From Janthinobacterium sp. 344 (GTDB taxonomy: Bacteria; Pseudomonadota; Gammaproteobacteria; Burkholderiales; Burkholderiaceae_D): 64,000 nt of DNA. The notes below the pieces were generated by a model, which was given only the letters and a program-made list of their open reading frames with translations, was not told where the DNA came from and searched no databases. A program made the position numbers and the translations under genes. Location of the stretch: the NCBI RefSeq assembly GCF_900112025.1, contig NZ_FOKL01000002.1:458339-522338 (forward strand), read 5' to 3'. Position 1 is the first letter of the stretch. Every line of letters starts with the position of its first letter. Below are positions 24,459 through 32,975 of this stretch, piece after piece.

Positions 24459-24563
24459 GACCTTGGGCTTGAGATTGCTGACCTTGGGCTTGAGATTGCT
24501 GACCTTGGACTTGAGATTGCTGACCTTGAGCTTGAGATTGCTGGCCTTGGACTTGAGATTGCT
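24459..24563. repeat. Five 21-bp tandem repeats (minisatellite)
   Basis: Units of GACCTTGGGCTTGAGATTGCT and close variants start at 24459, 24480, 24501, 24522 and 24543, and a decayed sixth unit follows. Variation is limited to a few positions (GGGC, GGAC, GAGC; GACC or GGCC). The 21-bp period keeps frames open on both strands, which creates artificial repeat ORFs. It lies in the gap between the lipoprotein gene and the M24-fold gene, and no real gene is supported there. Confidence 0.9.
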
Positions 24564-24623
24564 GGTCTGGGTTGACACTGCGTCCTGGGACGTCCTCGCC
24601 ATGCGCACGGCAAGCCTGCCAGA

Positions 24624-25769
24624 CTAAGCCAGCGCAAGGGTCAGTGGCCGGCTGCGCCCCTGCACCATGGCCGATGGCCAGGATGGATCGTGTGTCAGGT
24701 TGTGCAAATGGCCACCGTCGAGCAGGAAGGTATCTTCTACCGTGCTGCCGGGCAGGCTGGGGTGGAAGGCCAGGGCCATGCCGCGCTTGAGGAGAATTTC
24801 CGTGTGGGCGCCGGCCGCCACTTCCGGCGCCAGATAGCCATGGATGCCGCCCTGGCGCCGGGTGCGCACCGTGTCGGGCTGGCCCGCATAGGCATAGGCG
24901 CTGTCGAGCGCGTGGTAGACCATGCTCAGCGCATGGCCCGTCTCGCAGGCGTCGAGCGCCACGGCTTCCAGCGCCAGCATGGCGGCATCGGCATCGTCCA
25001 TGGCATTCGCCGCGCCACGACCATTGCCGCCGCCAGCCCCATGCTGTGGCGCGGGCGCGAAGCGCCGTTGACGGCTCAGGCTGGCGCACAGGCCGAAACG
25101 CCGCGCGCACAGGGCCAGCACGGCTTGCGTGCCGAGCATGGCATGCGCGGGCGGCGCGCGGTGATACCGGCGCTGGCGCTCCGCGCCGCTGGCCAGCACA
25201 TGCACGGCTTGCAAGCCGCGCAGCCAGAGCGCGCGCACGCACGCGGCGGCCAGTTCCTGTTCGCTCCAGTCGGGGCGGGCCTGGCGCAGCGCGTCCGCCG
25301 CCGCGCTGGCGGCCAGCTGGCCCACCTGCCGGTAACGCAATTGCTCCGACTCCAGCAACACCAGCCGCTCTTCGCGCAGAACCACGGGCAGGCTGCGCTC
25401 ATGCAAGCCAGGCCGGTCCGACAGCACGGCTGCGCCGCCAGCCGCGTGCTGCACGAAATGCTCGCGCAGCTCGTACAGTTGCGGCTGCATCCATGGCGAC
25501 ACTTGCCACGTCCACGGCCCGCGCACTTCCTCTTCGCGCATGCGCGGGGCTTCCGCTTCGTCGGTGAGGATATAGGCGGCATCGCGCGTGACCAGCACTT
25601 CCGCCCACCCGCACTCGGCCGTATGGCAATGGCTGTTCGACGCGCCCGCCGTGGCCCACGCAAACCAGTCCACGCCGCGCAAGCGTATGGCCCCTGCCCG
25701 CTCCTGCTCCAGCCAGCCGCGCATCTGCGCCAGCTTGTGCGCCACTTCCAGTTCCAGCGGCCAGTTCAT
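24624..25769 (-). CDS. M24 (pita-bread) peptidase-fold protein, probably inactive
   Basis: Predicted 381 residues from the ATG at 25769 (MNWPLELEVAHKLAQM), GGGAG about 8 bases upstream. The N-terminal creatinase/prolidase-like domain (residues 1-140) and the C-terminal methionine-aminopeptidase-like domain are recognisable. The expected metal ligands are largely missing. The usual D..YxSDxTRT block reads as GLCASLSRQRRF. The His-Glu block is GAHTEIL without the expected HExP. In GMALAFHPSLPG the glutamate of the EPG motif is replaced by His. The final ED (TVEDTFLL) remains. It is thus likely a non-catalytic binding protein. Cytoplasmic; 175 bp downstream of the M20 gene, same strand. Confidence 0.7.
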   Translation of the reverse strand: MNWPLELEVAHKLAQMRGWLEQERAGAIRLRGVDWFAWATAGASNSHCHTAECGWAEVLVTRDAAYILTDEAEAPRMREEEVRGPWTWQVSPWMQPQLYELREHFVQHAAGGAAVLSDRPGLHERSLPVVLREERLVLLESEQLRYRQVGQLAASAAADALRQARPDWSEQELAAACVRALWLRGLQAVHVLASGAERQRRYHRAPPAHAMLGTQAVLALCARRFGLCASLSRQRRFAPAPQHGAGGGNGRGAANAMDDADAAMLALEAVALDACETGHALSMVYHALDSAYAYAGQPDTVRTRRQGGIHGYLAPEVAAGAHTEILLKRGMALAFHPSLPGSTVEDTFLLDGGHLHNLTHDPSWPSAMVQGRSRPLTLALA

Positions 25770-25944
25770 GATGACGCTCCCGCCCGCCATCTTGCCACCG
25801 CTCCCGCCCGCGACCACACCGTGTCCTGTTGATGCATGACTGCCCCCTTGCGCACATGGAGACGTAAGACCCGCATCCGCCAAAAAAGTTCAGCCCTTCG
25901 TCCCAGGTTTGCAGTCTACGACGTCCGCCTGTTTTTTCAAGCGC

Positions 25945-27456
25945 CTATTTGGCCAATTCGATCAGCACGGCCGTGTACATCTGCAAGTTCAACAGCAACT
26001 GTTGTTCCGTAATGAATTCATGTTCGGAATGCCCCGTGTACACCGTATGCGGCATGGCAGGGCCGAAGCTGACGGCGTTCGGGAACAGCCGCGAATTGGT
26101 GCCGCCGCCGATGGCGACAGGTTGCGGATTGGCGATGCCCGTGTAGTGTTCGAAGACGGATAACAAGGTGGGAATCTGCGGCGCGCGCGTCTGCAGCCAC
26201 GGTTCGCCGATCTGCGCCTGCAAGGTGGCCGGCACCTGGCGGCGCGCCTTCCAGCCGTCGAAGGCGGCCATCACCTGCTGTTGCAGTTCGGCCGCCGTCT
26301 TGCCTTGCGGACGGCGCAAGTTGATATTCAGCTCCAGCGCGCCGCCGTTCTGCTTGAGCACGGTAGGCGCCACCGTCATCGGGCCCATGAACCCGTCGCG
26401 GTAGGCGATCTGGCCGAAGCGCTCGCCATAAATGCCCGTGCCCACCAGCTCGTTCAGGAAGGACAGCATGTCGGCCGCCTGCGTGCCTTGCCATGGTTGC
26501 ACGGCCAGGGCGTCGGCCAGCATGCTGATGGCATTGACGCCATCTTCCGGCTTGGACGAGTGGGCCGACACGCCCAGCGCCGCCACCGTCAAGGTGCCGT
26601 CCTCGCGCGCGTAGCTGTAGCGCATGCCCTTCTGCTGCTGCGCGCGGGCGCGGATGGCCGCTTCCAACTGCGGCGTGGCCCCGTCAATGACGGCGGTCGC
26701 GTCTTCCGGGATCTGGCTGGCGAAAAAGCCCCCCGTCAGGCTCTTCAGCACGGCGCCGCCTGCGGCCGGCATGGCCGTGCGCGGCGGCAAGGCCAGCTGG
26801 ATGGAACCATAGCCCTTCTCGGCCGTCACCACCGGGTACTCCGCATCGATGGTGATGTTCACTTGCGGCGGCGTATGGGTCTTGAGGAATTGTTTCAACG
26901 GTTCCCAGTCCGATTCCTCGGCCATGTAGACGTACAGTTCGATGCGCTTGCTCAGCGGCACCTGTTTATCCTGGATGGCCTTCATCGCATACAGGGCCGT
27001 GGCGATGGGGCCCTTGTCGTCTTCCGTGCCCCGTCCCAGCAACTTGCCCGGTTCGCTGGTCCGGTCCAGCTCGAATGGCGAGCGGGCCCACTTGGCGGGA
27101 TTCACGGGCTGCACGTCGCCGTGCGTGATCACGCCCACGCGCTCGCTGCCTGTGCCCATGCCGATCACCACCACATGGCCATGATCGTGGAAGTCAAAGC
27201 CCAGGCGCTGCGCCTCTTGCGCCAGATAGCGCTTGAAACCCGTGTGCTGGGGATTGTCGGCAAACGGCACGGCCGGGTCGGCCACCGTGTTGTAGCTGAC
27301 CATCTTCGCCAGGCTGGCGATCAGCGGCCCGGGATACGTGGCCAGCGCGTAGCGGGCCGTTTCCTGTGCCTGCGGGCTGACGGGCGCCGCGTGCACGGCG
27401 AAAGCGGATGGGATCAGCAAGCTGAGCAGGGACAGGCGGGCAAGTTTCTTGAGCAT
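25945..27456 (-). CDS. Secreted M20-family dipeptidase
   Basis: The 503-residue protein has a signal peptide (to about VHAAP), so it acts in the periplasm or outside. The M20 zinc-peptidase core is clear: THGDVQPVN with His112 and Asp114, GRGTEDDKGP (141-150) with the bridging Asp, and MAEESDWE with catalytic Glu180 and ligand Glu181. LGVSAHSSKPEDG is the lid-domain histidine region. It resembles the PepV/DapE-like dipeptidase branch that removes N-terminal residues from dipeptides. Precise specificity is unknown. It is monocistronic or transcribed together with the M24-fold gene. Confidence 0.9.
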   Translation of the reverse strand: MLKKLARLSLLSLLIPSAFAVHAAPVSPQAQETARYALATYPGPLIASLAKMVSYNTVADPAVPFADNPQHTGFKRYLAQEAQRLGFDFHDHGHVVVIGMGTGSERVGVITHGDVQPVNPAKWARSPFELDRTSEPGKLLGRGTEDDKGPIATALYAMKAIQDKQVPLSKRIELYVYMAEESDWEPLKQFLKTHTPPQVNITIDAEYPVVTAEKGYGSIQLALPPRTAMPAAGGAVLKSLTGGFFASQIPEDATAVIDGATPQLEAAIRARAQQQKGMRYSYAREDGTLTVAALGVSAHSSKPEDGVNAISMLADALAVQPWQGTQAADMLSFLNELVGTGIYGERFGQIAYRDGFMGPMTVAPTVLKQNGGALELNINLRRPQGKTAAELQQQVMAAFDGWKARRQVPATLQAQIGEPWLQTRAPQIPTLLSVFEHYTGIANPQPVAIGGGTNSRLFPNAVSFGPAMPHTVYTGHSEHEFITEQQLLLNLQMYTAVLIELAK

Positions 27457-27664
27457 GGGACGGCACGTGGATTAGGGGAGCCCACTCTAGCATCCCCCCG
27501 CCCGCTTTCCAATCAACGCGAGTTTTTTACCGATCAGTACGCAAAATCCCGATTCGCATTATGATGTGCGCAAGCCGTCTTCCCGGCCATGGCTGACCCT
27601 GTTGCCATGAGGGGATAGACAAATCGTCCATTGTGATTTTCCACCACGTCCCGATATCGCTATC

Positions 27665-28663
27665 ATGATTCCATTTTCCATACTCGACCTGGCCCCCATC
27701 GCCGAAGGCAGCGACGCCAGCCAGTCGTTCAAGAACACGCTCGACCTGGCGCAGCACGGCGAACGCTGGGGCTACAACCGCTACTGGCTGGCCGAACACC
27801 ATGGCATGCCCGGCATCGCCAGCGCCGCCACGGCGGTGGTGATCGCCCACGTGGCGGCCGGCACGAACACCATCCGCGTGGGCGCGGGCGGCGTCATGCT
27901 GCCCAACCACTCGCCGCTGGTCATCGCGGAACAGTTCGGCACCCTGGAAGCGCTGCATCCGGGCCGCATCGACCTGGGTCTGGGCCGGGCGCCCGGTTCC
28001 GACCAGACGACGGCGCGCGCCCTGCGCCGCGACCTGCAGTCGGACGCCGAGCAGTTTCCGCAAGACGTACTGGAACTGATCGACTATATGTCCGACGAGC
28101 CGCGCCAGCGCGTGCTGGCCGTGCCCGGCAAGGGCGCGAAAGTGCCCGTGTGGATACTCGGCTCGAGCCTGTTCGGCGCGCAGCTGGCCGCCCACCTGGG
28201 CTTGCCGTATGCGTTCGCCTCGCACTTCGCGCCGCAAATGATGCTGCAGGCCGTGGCGTATTACCGCGAACATTTCAAGCCATCGAAGCAGCTGGCCAAA
28301 CCGTACGTGATGCTGGGCTTTAATGTGTTCGCCGCCGACACGGATGCCGAAGCGCACTTGCGCGCCACGTCGATGCAGCAAGCCTTCGTCAACCTGCGCA
28401 CGGGCCGCCCGTCGCGTCTGCAGCCGCCCGTGCCCGGCTACCTGGAGCAGCTGGGCCCGCAGGAACGGGCCATGCTCGATTCCGTGCTGTCGTGCACGGC
28501 CATCGGCGCGCCGGACACGGTGAAGGCCAAGATGGCCGCCTTCATCGCCGAGACGGGTGCCGACGAGCTGATGATCACCTCGCAGATCTTCGAACACCAG
28601 CACCGCCTGCGCTCGTATGAAATCACGGCGCAGGTGCATGCGGAACTGGCACGGCAACAGTAA
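27665..28663 (+). CDS. LLM-class flavin-dependent oxidoreductase
   Basis: The 332-residue protein has the bacterial luciferase-like TIM barrel: [11 protein letters not shown] at the N-terminus, [12 protein letters not shown] (residues 39-50), [16 protein letters not shown] and [16 protein letters not shown]. This is the group annotated as luciferase family oxidoreductase, group 1, which uses FMNH2. Substrates are rarely known. No flavin reductase is adjacent. Its terminator follows at 28703. The gene starts 208 bp from the divergent M20 peptidase gene. Confidence 0.92.
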   Translation: MIPFSILDLAPIAEGSDASQSFKNTLDLAQHGERWGYNRYWLAEHHGMPGIASAATAVVIAHVAAGTNTIRVGAGGVMLPNHSPLVIAEQFGTLEALHPGRIDLGLGRAPGSDQTTARALRRDLQSDAEQFPQDVLELIDYMSDEPRQRVLAVPGKGAKVPVWILGSSLFGAQLAAHLGLPYAFASHFAPQMMLQAVAYYREHFKPSKQLAKPYVMLGFNVFAADTDAEAHLRATSMQQAFVNLRTGRPSRLQPPVPGYLEQLGPQERAMLDSVLSCTAIGAPDTVKAKMAAFIAETGADELMITSQIFEHQHRLRSYEITAQVHAELARQQ

Positions 28664-28680
28664 CTGAACGTCTTCCTCCC

Positions 28681-28737
28681 GGTATATCCCCATATACCCT
28701 TTTCCCGGCCGTCGGCAACGATCGCCGGGATTTTTTT
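28681..28737 (+). terminator. Double hairpin terminator after the LLM oxidoreductase
   Basis: GGTATAT (28681-28687) and ATATACC (28692-28698) form a perfect hairpin with a CCCC loop. This is followed by TCCCGGC (28703-28709) and GCCGGGA (28724-28730), with seven T residues. The second is a standard intrinsic terminator; the first may stabilise the mRNA end. Confidence 0.8.
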
Positions 28738-28836
28738 GTTCACCGCCTGGCCGCAAAATCGGCCCTGCCCGGCAAGAAATGCGCAGCCCCGCTATCATGC
28801 TCATCCAAAAGCATCATTCCAAGAAAGTTGTATCGC

Positions 28837-30051
28837 ATGAAATCCGCACCAATCACCGTCGACGCCAGCACCCTGCTGACATCGACCCGCATCCTCCTGT
28901 TCGCCCTCTCCGCCGGCGTGCTCGTCGCCAGCCTCTACTATGTACAGCCGCTGACGTCCATGCTGGCCGCCTCGTTCGGCGTCAGCGTGCCGCAGGCGGG
29001 CTACCTGGTCACGGCCACGCAGATCGGCTACGTGCTGGGCATCGTCTTCCTGGTGCCCCTCAGCGACGTGCTGAACCGCCGCAAGCTGCTGACGTGGATG
29101 CTGATCGCCAAGATCGCCGCCCTGCTGCTGGCCGCCACCAGCCAGAACATTGTGATCTTCGCCATCGCCAGCGTGCTGATGGGCATCACTTCCAGCGCCC
29201 TGATGGTGGTCACGGCCATGGTGGCGTCGTATGCGCCCGACCACAGCCGGGGCCGCATGGTGGGCACCGTGATGACAGGGTTGTTACTGGGCATCTTGCT
29301 GGCGCGTACCGTGTCCGGCACCGTGTCGCAGATCAGCGGCGGCTGGCGCACCGTGTATGTGCTGGCGGCCATCGTCGTCGCGGCCCTGCTCGTCATGCTG
29401 CGCCGCATCCTGCCCAATGAAGCCCCACGCGGCACGCTGCAATACGGCAAGCTGATGGCCTCGCTGGCCGACATCATCCGCCAGGAACCGTTGCTGCGCC
29501 AGCGCGCCCTGTTCTCGGGCCTGGGCCTGGGCACCTTCAGCGTCTTCTGGACGGGCCTGACCTTCTTGCTCAGCGGCGCGCCGTACCACTATTCGGAAAT
29601 GCAGATCGGCCTGTTCGGCCTGGCAGGCGCCACCGGCGCGTTCGCCGCCAACACGGCGGGCCGCATGGCCGACCGCGGCTATGCGCGCCAGGCCACCTGG
29701 CTGCTGGCCGTCGCCTCGATCGCGGGCTGGGCCCTGATCGGCTTTGGCGCCCATTCGCTGGTGCTGCTGTTGATCGGCATCGTGCTGCTGGACATGGGCG
29801 TGATGGGCCTGCAAGTGACGCACCAGTCCATCATTTATAAACTGGCGCCGCATGCGCGCGCGCGCGTGACCACCGTGTTCATCGCGGGCGGCTTCATCGG
29901 CGCCTCGGCCGGCTCGGCGCTGGCCAGCGCCAGCTATGCGGCTGGCGGCTGGCCGGCCCTGTGCATGGTCGGCGGCGCCATGCCGCTGCTGCTGCTGCTG
30001 GTGTGGAGCAAGTACCGGCACGCGCAGCGCAGGCTGGAACGGGCGGCTTGA
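28837..30051 (+). CDS. MFS transporter (YnfM-like)
   Basis: Predicted 404 residues from the ATG at 28837 (MKSAPITVDASTLLTS). There are about 12 hydrophobic helices. VASLYYVQPLTSMLAASFGVS in helix 1, then VPLSDVLNRRKL (loop 2-3 signature), SYAPDHSRGRMVG and LAPHARARVTTVFIAGGF match the YnfM/arabinose-efflux-like branch, the same branch as the gene cut at the left edge. Function is proton-driven export of an unknown compound. The last 14 codons are duplicated 121 bp downstream around a REP-like palindrome. Confidence 0.9.
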   Translation: MKSAPITVDASTLLTSTRILLFALSAGVLVASLYYVQPLTSMLAASFGVSVPQAGYLVTATQIGYVLGIVFLVPLSDVLNRRKLLTWMLIAKIAALLLAATSQNIVIFAIASVLMGITSSALMVVTAMVASYAPDHSRGRMVGTVMTGLLLGILLARTVSGTVSQISGGWRTVYVLAAIVVAALLVMLRRILPNEAPRGTLQYGKLMASLADIIRQEPLLRQRALFSGLGLGTFSVFWTGLTFLLSGAPYHYSEMQIGLFGLAGATGAFAANTAGRMADRGYARQATWLLAVASIAGWALIGFGAHSLVLLLIGIVLLDMGVMGLQVTHQSIIYKLAPHARARVTTVFIAGGFIGASAGSALASASYAAGGWPALCMVGGAMPLLLLLVWSKYRHAQRRLERAA

Positions 30052-30158
30052 TCCGGCGCTGCGGCGCCTCCAGTGTTGTCGGGTTGCGCGCTGGCGCGCT
30101 AACCCGACCTACGCACTGCTGGTGTGGAGCAAGTACCGCCACACGTAGCGCAAGCTGG
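29996..30158. repeat. 42-bp direct repeat of the MFS gene 3' end, flanking a REP-like hairpin
   Basis: The 42 bp at 29996-30037 (inside the MFS gene) recur at 30117-30158 with 38 of 42 matches. The distal copy reads LVWSKYRHT then a TAG stop, like an alternative gene end. Between the copies lies the palindrome at 30078-30108. The layout suggests that the REP-like DNA arrived with a duplication or a gene-conversion event. Confidence 0.85.
30078..30108. repeat. REP-like palindrome (GTCGGGTT / AACCCGAC)
   Basis: GTCGGGTT (30078-30085) pairs with AACCCGAC (30101-30108), with GCGCGC and its self-complement inside. This matches a REP-like palindrome that I recall as common in intergenic regions of many proteobacteria. 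No transposase gene is nearby. Confidence 0.7.
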
Positions 30159-30220
30159 GGTCAGACCCCCGGGTGAGTGAGCGCCAGCCTTGATGCTGGC
30201 GCTGTTGAGGGTCTGACCCC
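30157..30220. repeat. GGGGTCAGACCC-family palindromic repeat, copy 2
   Basis: GGGGTCAGACCC (30157-30168) pairs with GGGTCTGACCCC (30209-30220). An inner stem AGCGCCAGC (30180-30188) pairs with GCTGGCGCT (30195-30203). It shares its outer core with the element at 18483. It sits between the convergent MFS and M28 genes and may terminate both. Confidence 0.8.
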
Positions 30221-30224
30221 GGAT

Positions 30225-31880
30225 TTATTTTGCGGCTTGCTCGCGCGCCTTGCCAAACGCATCGCCCGCCTTCCAGGCCGGCATCTTCGCGCCATTCGCC
30301 ACGGCCTGCCCCAGGTTCAAGGTGAACTGCGCCTGCTGCGTCATGCCGGACAGGTCCCAGCTGGCATCGTACTCATCGGTGACTTGATGGTAGCGGGGGC
30401 CATACGCGGCCGCCTTGGCTTTCGACGCGGCCACGTCCTTGATGTACTCGCGTCCGCCATTGATGGAAAACGCGGGCACGCCCGCCTTGGCAAAGCTGAA
30501 ATGGTCGCTGCGGAAGTAGCCGCCGGCCAGGTCGGGACGCGCGGCCGCGATATGCATGCCCATGGCCTTAGCCGTTGCCGCCGCCATGGCGCCCAGCTCC
30601 GTGCGCTCGCTGCCTTGCGCGCCGATGTCGTGCGTGGCGCCGACAAAGTTCAGGCTGTCCAGGTTCAGCGCGGCCGCCGTCTTGTTCAAGGGCCACAGCG
30701 GGTCGGCCGCGTAGGCGGCGCTGCCCAGCAGGCCCTGCTCCTCGGCCGCCACCCACAGGAAGATCTGCGTGCGCTTCGCCGGCTTTTTCACGGCTTCCTG
30801 CGCCATGGCCAATAACCCTGCCGTGCCCGAGGCGTTGTCGACGGCGCCGTTGTAAATCGTGTCTCCCGCTTTTTCGTCACCCTCGCCTTGCTTGCCCAGG
30901 TGGTCCCAGTGGCCGCTGTAGATGACGGCTTCCTCTTTCAATGTCGGGTCCGTGCCCGGCACCATGCCCGCGATATTGAATTGCTCCACCTTGCGCACGA
31001 TGGACTTCATCTCGCCCGACAACTTGGCGTTCAAGGCGACAGCCTGGAAGTCGCGGCTTTCCGCTTGCGCGCGCAAGGCGTCCAGATCCTGGCCGCCGGC
31101 CGCGAACAGCCGGCGCGCCGCGTCTTCCGCGATCCAGCCCTGCAGCGGCGTGCCCGCCGTGCGGTCCGCCAATTGAAAACGTTCGCTGCCGCTCCAGCTG
31201 TTCTGCACCACGCTCCAGTCATACGAGGCCGATGGCTTCGTATGGATCAGCAGCACGCCAGCAGCGCCCTGGCGCTTGGCTTCCTCGAATTTATACGTCC
31301 AGCGGCCGTAATACGTCAGCGCCTTGCCGGCGAAGCGGTTCGGCTCGGCGGCAGTGGGCTGCGGGTCGTTGACCATCATGACGACGATCTTGTTTTTGAC
31401 ATCGGCCCCCTTGAAATCGTTCCAGCCTTCTTCCGGCGCCGTGATGCCGTAGCCGACGAACACCAGAGGCGCGTCGAATGTGTGCGCGGCAACGGAGTCG
31501 CCCGTGGCCCAGACCCAGTCCGGGCCGAACGCCAGCGGCACGGCCTTGCCGCCCGCCACCGCCTGCAGGCTGCTTTCCTGCGGCAAGGATTTCACGCCGG
31601 CGATCTGCACGCTCTGGCGGTAGCTGTTGCCGCGCACGGGTTGCAGCCCGGCCATCAGCGCCTGCGTTTCCAGGTACGCCACCGTCAGGTCGGCGCCGCG
31701 CTGGCCCGTGCCCCGGCCTTCCAGTAAATCATTGGACAGGAAAGCCAGGTGGGCGCGCAGCGGCGCTTCCTGTACCACGGGCAAGTCCTTGGCGGCAGGC
31801 GCGGCGGCGTGCGCGGAAAACGCCAGCGCCAGGCTGGAAGCGAGCGCCGTGACGGCCAGGGAAGAAAACAGCTTCTGCAT
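30225..31880 (-). CDS. Secreted M28-family metallopeptidase
   Basis: The 551-residue protein has a signal peptide (cleavage near AHAAAP). A protease-associated (PA) insert spans about residues 130-290 (FVGYGITAPEEGWNDF). The di-zinc M28 aminopeptidase domain has His324 and Asp326 (SGHWDHLG), bridging Asp348 (GAVDNASG), Glu380 and Glu381 (VAAEEQG), and a final His near YHQVTDEYD. It should release N-terminal amino acids from extracellular or periplasmic peptides, with Zn2+. AGGA precedes the start by 5 bases. It converges on the MFS gene across repeat elements. Confidence 0.94.
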   Translation of the reverse strand: MQKLFSSLAVTALASSLALAFSAHAAAPAAKDLPVVQEAPLRAHLAFLSNDLLEGRGTGQRGADLTVAYLETQALMAGLQPVRGNSYRQSVQIAGVKSLPQESSLQAVAGGKAVPLAFGPDWVWATGDSVAAHTFDAPLVFVGYGITAPEEGWNDFKGADVKNKIVVMMVNDPQPTAAEPNRFAGKALTYYGRWTYKFEEAKRQGAAGVLLIHTKPSASYDWSVVQNSWSGSERFQLADRTAGTPLQGWIAEDAARRLFAAGGQDLDALRAQAESRDFQAVALNAKLSGEMKSIVRKVEQFNIAGMVPGTDPTLKEEAVIYSGHWDHLGKQGEGDEKAGDTIYNGAVDNASGTAGLLAMAQEAVKKPAKRTQIFLWVAAEEQGLLGSAAYAADPLWPLNKTAAALNLDSLNFVGATHDIGAQGSERTELGAMAAATAKAMGMHIAAARPDLAGGYFRSDHFSFAKAGVPAFSINGGREYIKDVAASKAKAAAYGPRYHQVTDEYDASWDLSGMTQQAQFTLNLGQAVANGAKMPAWKAGDAFGKAREQAAK

Positions 31881-31972
31881 AAGATCCTTTTGATAAGAGG
31901 AGGAAGTCAGTCCGGCGGATAGCCGAGCCGGCGATTGTATGCCATGGGGAAAGATGCATCAAAATGCGGACG

Positions 31973-32000
31973 AAAAAAATCCCCGCAGCAAGGCGGGGAT
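31973..32000 (-). terminator. Intrinsic terminator of the HDOD gene
   Basis: On the minus strand the stem of ATCCCCGC and GCGGGGAT (positions 31979-31986 and 31993-32000) is followed by six T residues. It lies 18 bp after the HDOD stop. Confidence 0.88.
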
Positions 32001-32017
32001 GTCAGGAAAGAAAAGTT

Positions 32018-32854
32018 TTACACTAACAAGGCGGCCGCCAAGGATTCGATCTCCTCGGCCGACTCGTCGAGGATGGTGTGCAGGGTGCTGCCGCCAATCC
32101 CAAAATCGATCTTCGCCGCCGCCTGGCGCCGCGCCGCGCTTTCCGGCGGGTGCAGGGGCGAACCGACGGGCGCCAGGTCGTTGGCCAGCACCAGCGTCGC
32201 GCCCAGGGTGCGCGGCGGGAACGGGCTGCCGCCATGCCACATGCCTTCCACGGCCTGCAAGACCATGTCAGGCACTTGCAACTGGCGCAGCACGCCGCGG
32301 CCGATCAGTTTTTCGCCGTATTCGATCCAGTCTTCGGTATTGTCGTCCAGCAAACCCGGGTATTCCTCGGCGCGCGAGAGCAGGTAAAAACCGCCCACCT
32401 CGTGCACGATGGCGGCGAACATGGCCGTTTCCACATCCACATGCGTGACTTTGCGCGCGATGACCTGGCTCAGCGCGGCCACGTGGGCCGTGTGCTCCCA
32501 CAGCTTGGCCGCCTTGGCGCGCAATTGCGGGTCGGTGATCTGGCTGCCCAGCTGGCGCACGATGACGGACGCCACCATCGATTTCAAGGTGGCAAAGCCC
32601 AGGCGCGAGACGGCCGCGCGCACATTGGCGATTTCATTGCCGGAACGGTTGTAGGCGGCCGAGTTGGCCAGCGCCACGACACGCGCCGACAGCAGCGGCT
32701 CGGCCATGACCATGCGCGCAGCCGCCTCGATATGGCAATCGGGGTCGTCGAGCGCTTCCTGCAGCTTCAAGGTGGCCTTGACGTTGGCGGGGAACGTCAG
32801 CTCGCCCTTGCTCGCTTGCAGCGCGATAATCTTGAATACTGCCAGTCTATCCAT
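32018..32854 (-). CDS. HDOD domain protein
   Basis: The 278-residue cytoplasmic protein has an HDOD domain over about residues 15-205: FPANVKATLKLQEALDDPDC, ARVVALANSAAYNR, VRAAVSRLGFATLKSMV, then the HD-like region FAAIVHEVGGFYLL, where the HD metal pair is replaced by HE. HDOD proteins act as non-catalytic relays in signalling and chemotaxis. CGGAGA lies 8 bases before the start. It is a single gene with its own terminator, downstream of the nucleoside ABC operon. Confidence 0.9.
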   Translation of the reverse strand: MDRLAVFKIIALQASKGELTFPANVKATLKLQEALDDPDCHIEAAARMVMAEPLLSARVVALANSAAYNRSGNEIANVRAAVSRLGFATLKSMVASVIVRQLGSQITDPQLRAKAAKLWEHTAHVAALSQVIARKVTHVDVETAMFAAIVHEVGGFYLLSRAEEYPGLLDDNTEDWIEYGEKLIGRGVLRQLQVPDMVLQAVEGMWHGGSPFPPRTLGATLVLANDLAPVGSPLHPPESAARRQAAAKIDFGIGGSTLHTILDESAEEIESLAAALLV

Positions 32855-32975
32855 GGGTCAATCTCCGGTACGGGCCTGTGCAGGCTCTGCTATGTGGATG
32901 GGCCGGGAAAGCGCATGTACTCCCGGCCCTGCTCCCGTTTCCGGCAATATTACAGCAAGTTCATACTCCAACCTA

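Noticed and set aside
24459..24563. CRISPR array
   Set aside because: The units are adjacent without unique spacers and no cas genes are near.
24357..24608. Repeat proteins (SNLKSKV or LGLRLLT) encoded on either strand of the 21-bp repeat
   Set aside because: The 21-bp period keeps all frames open, so the ORFs are a by-product of the repeat; no ribosome site or homology supports them.
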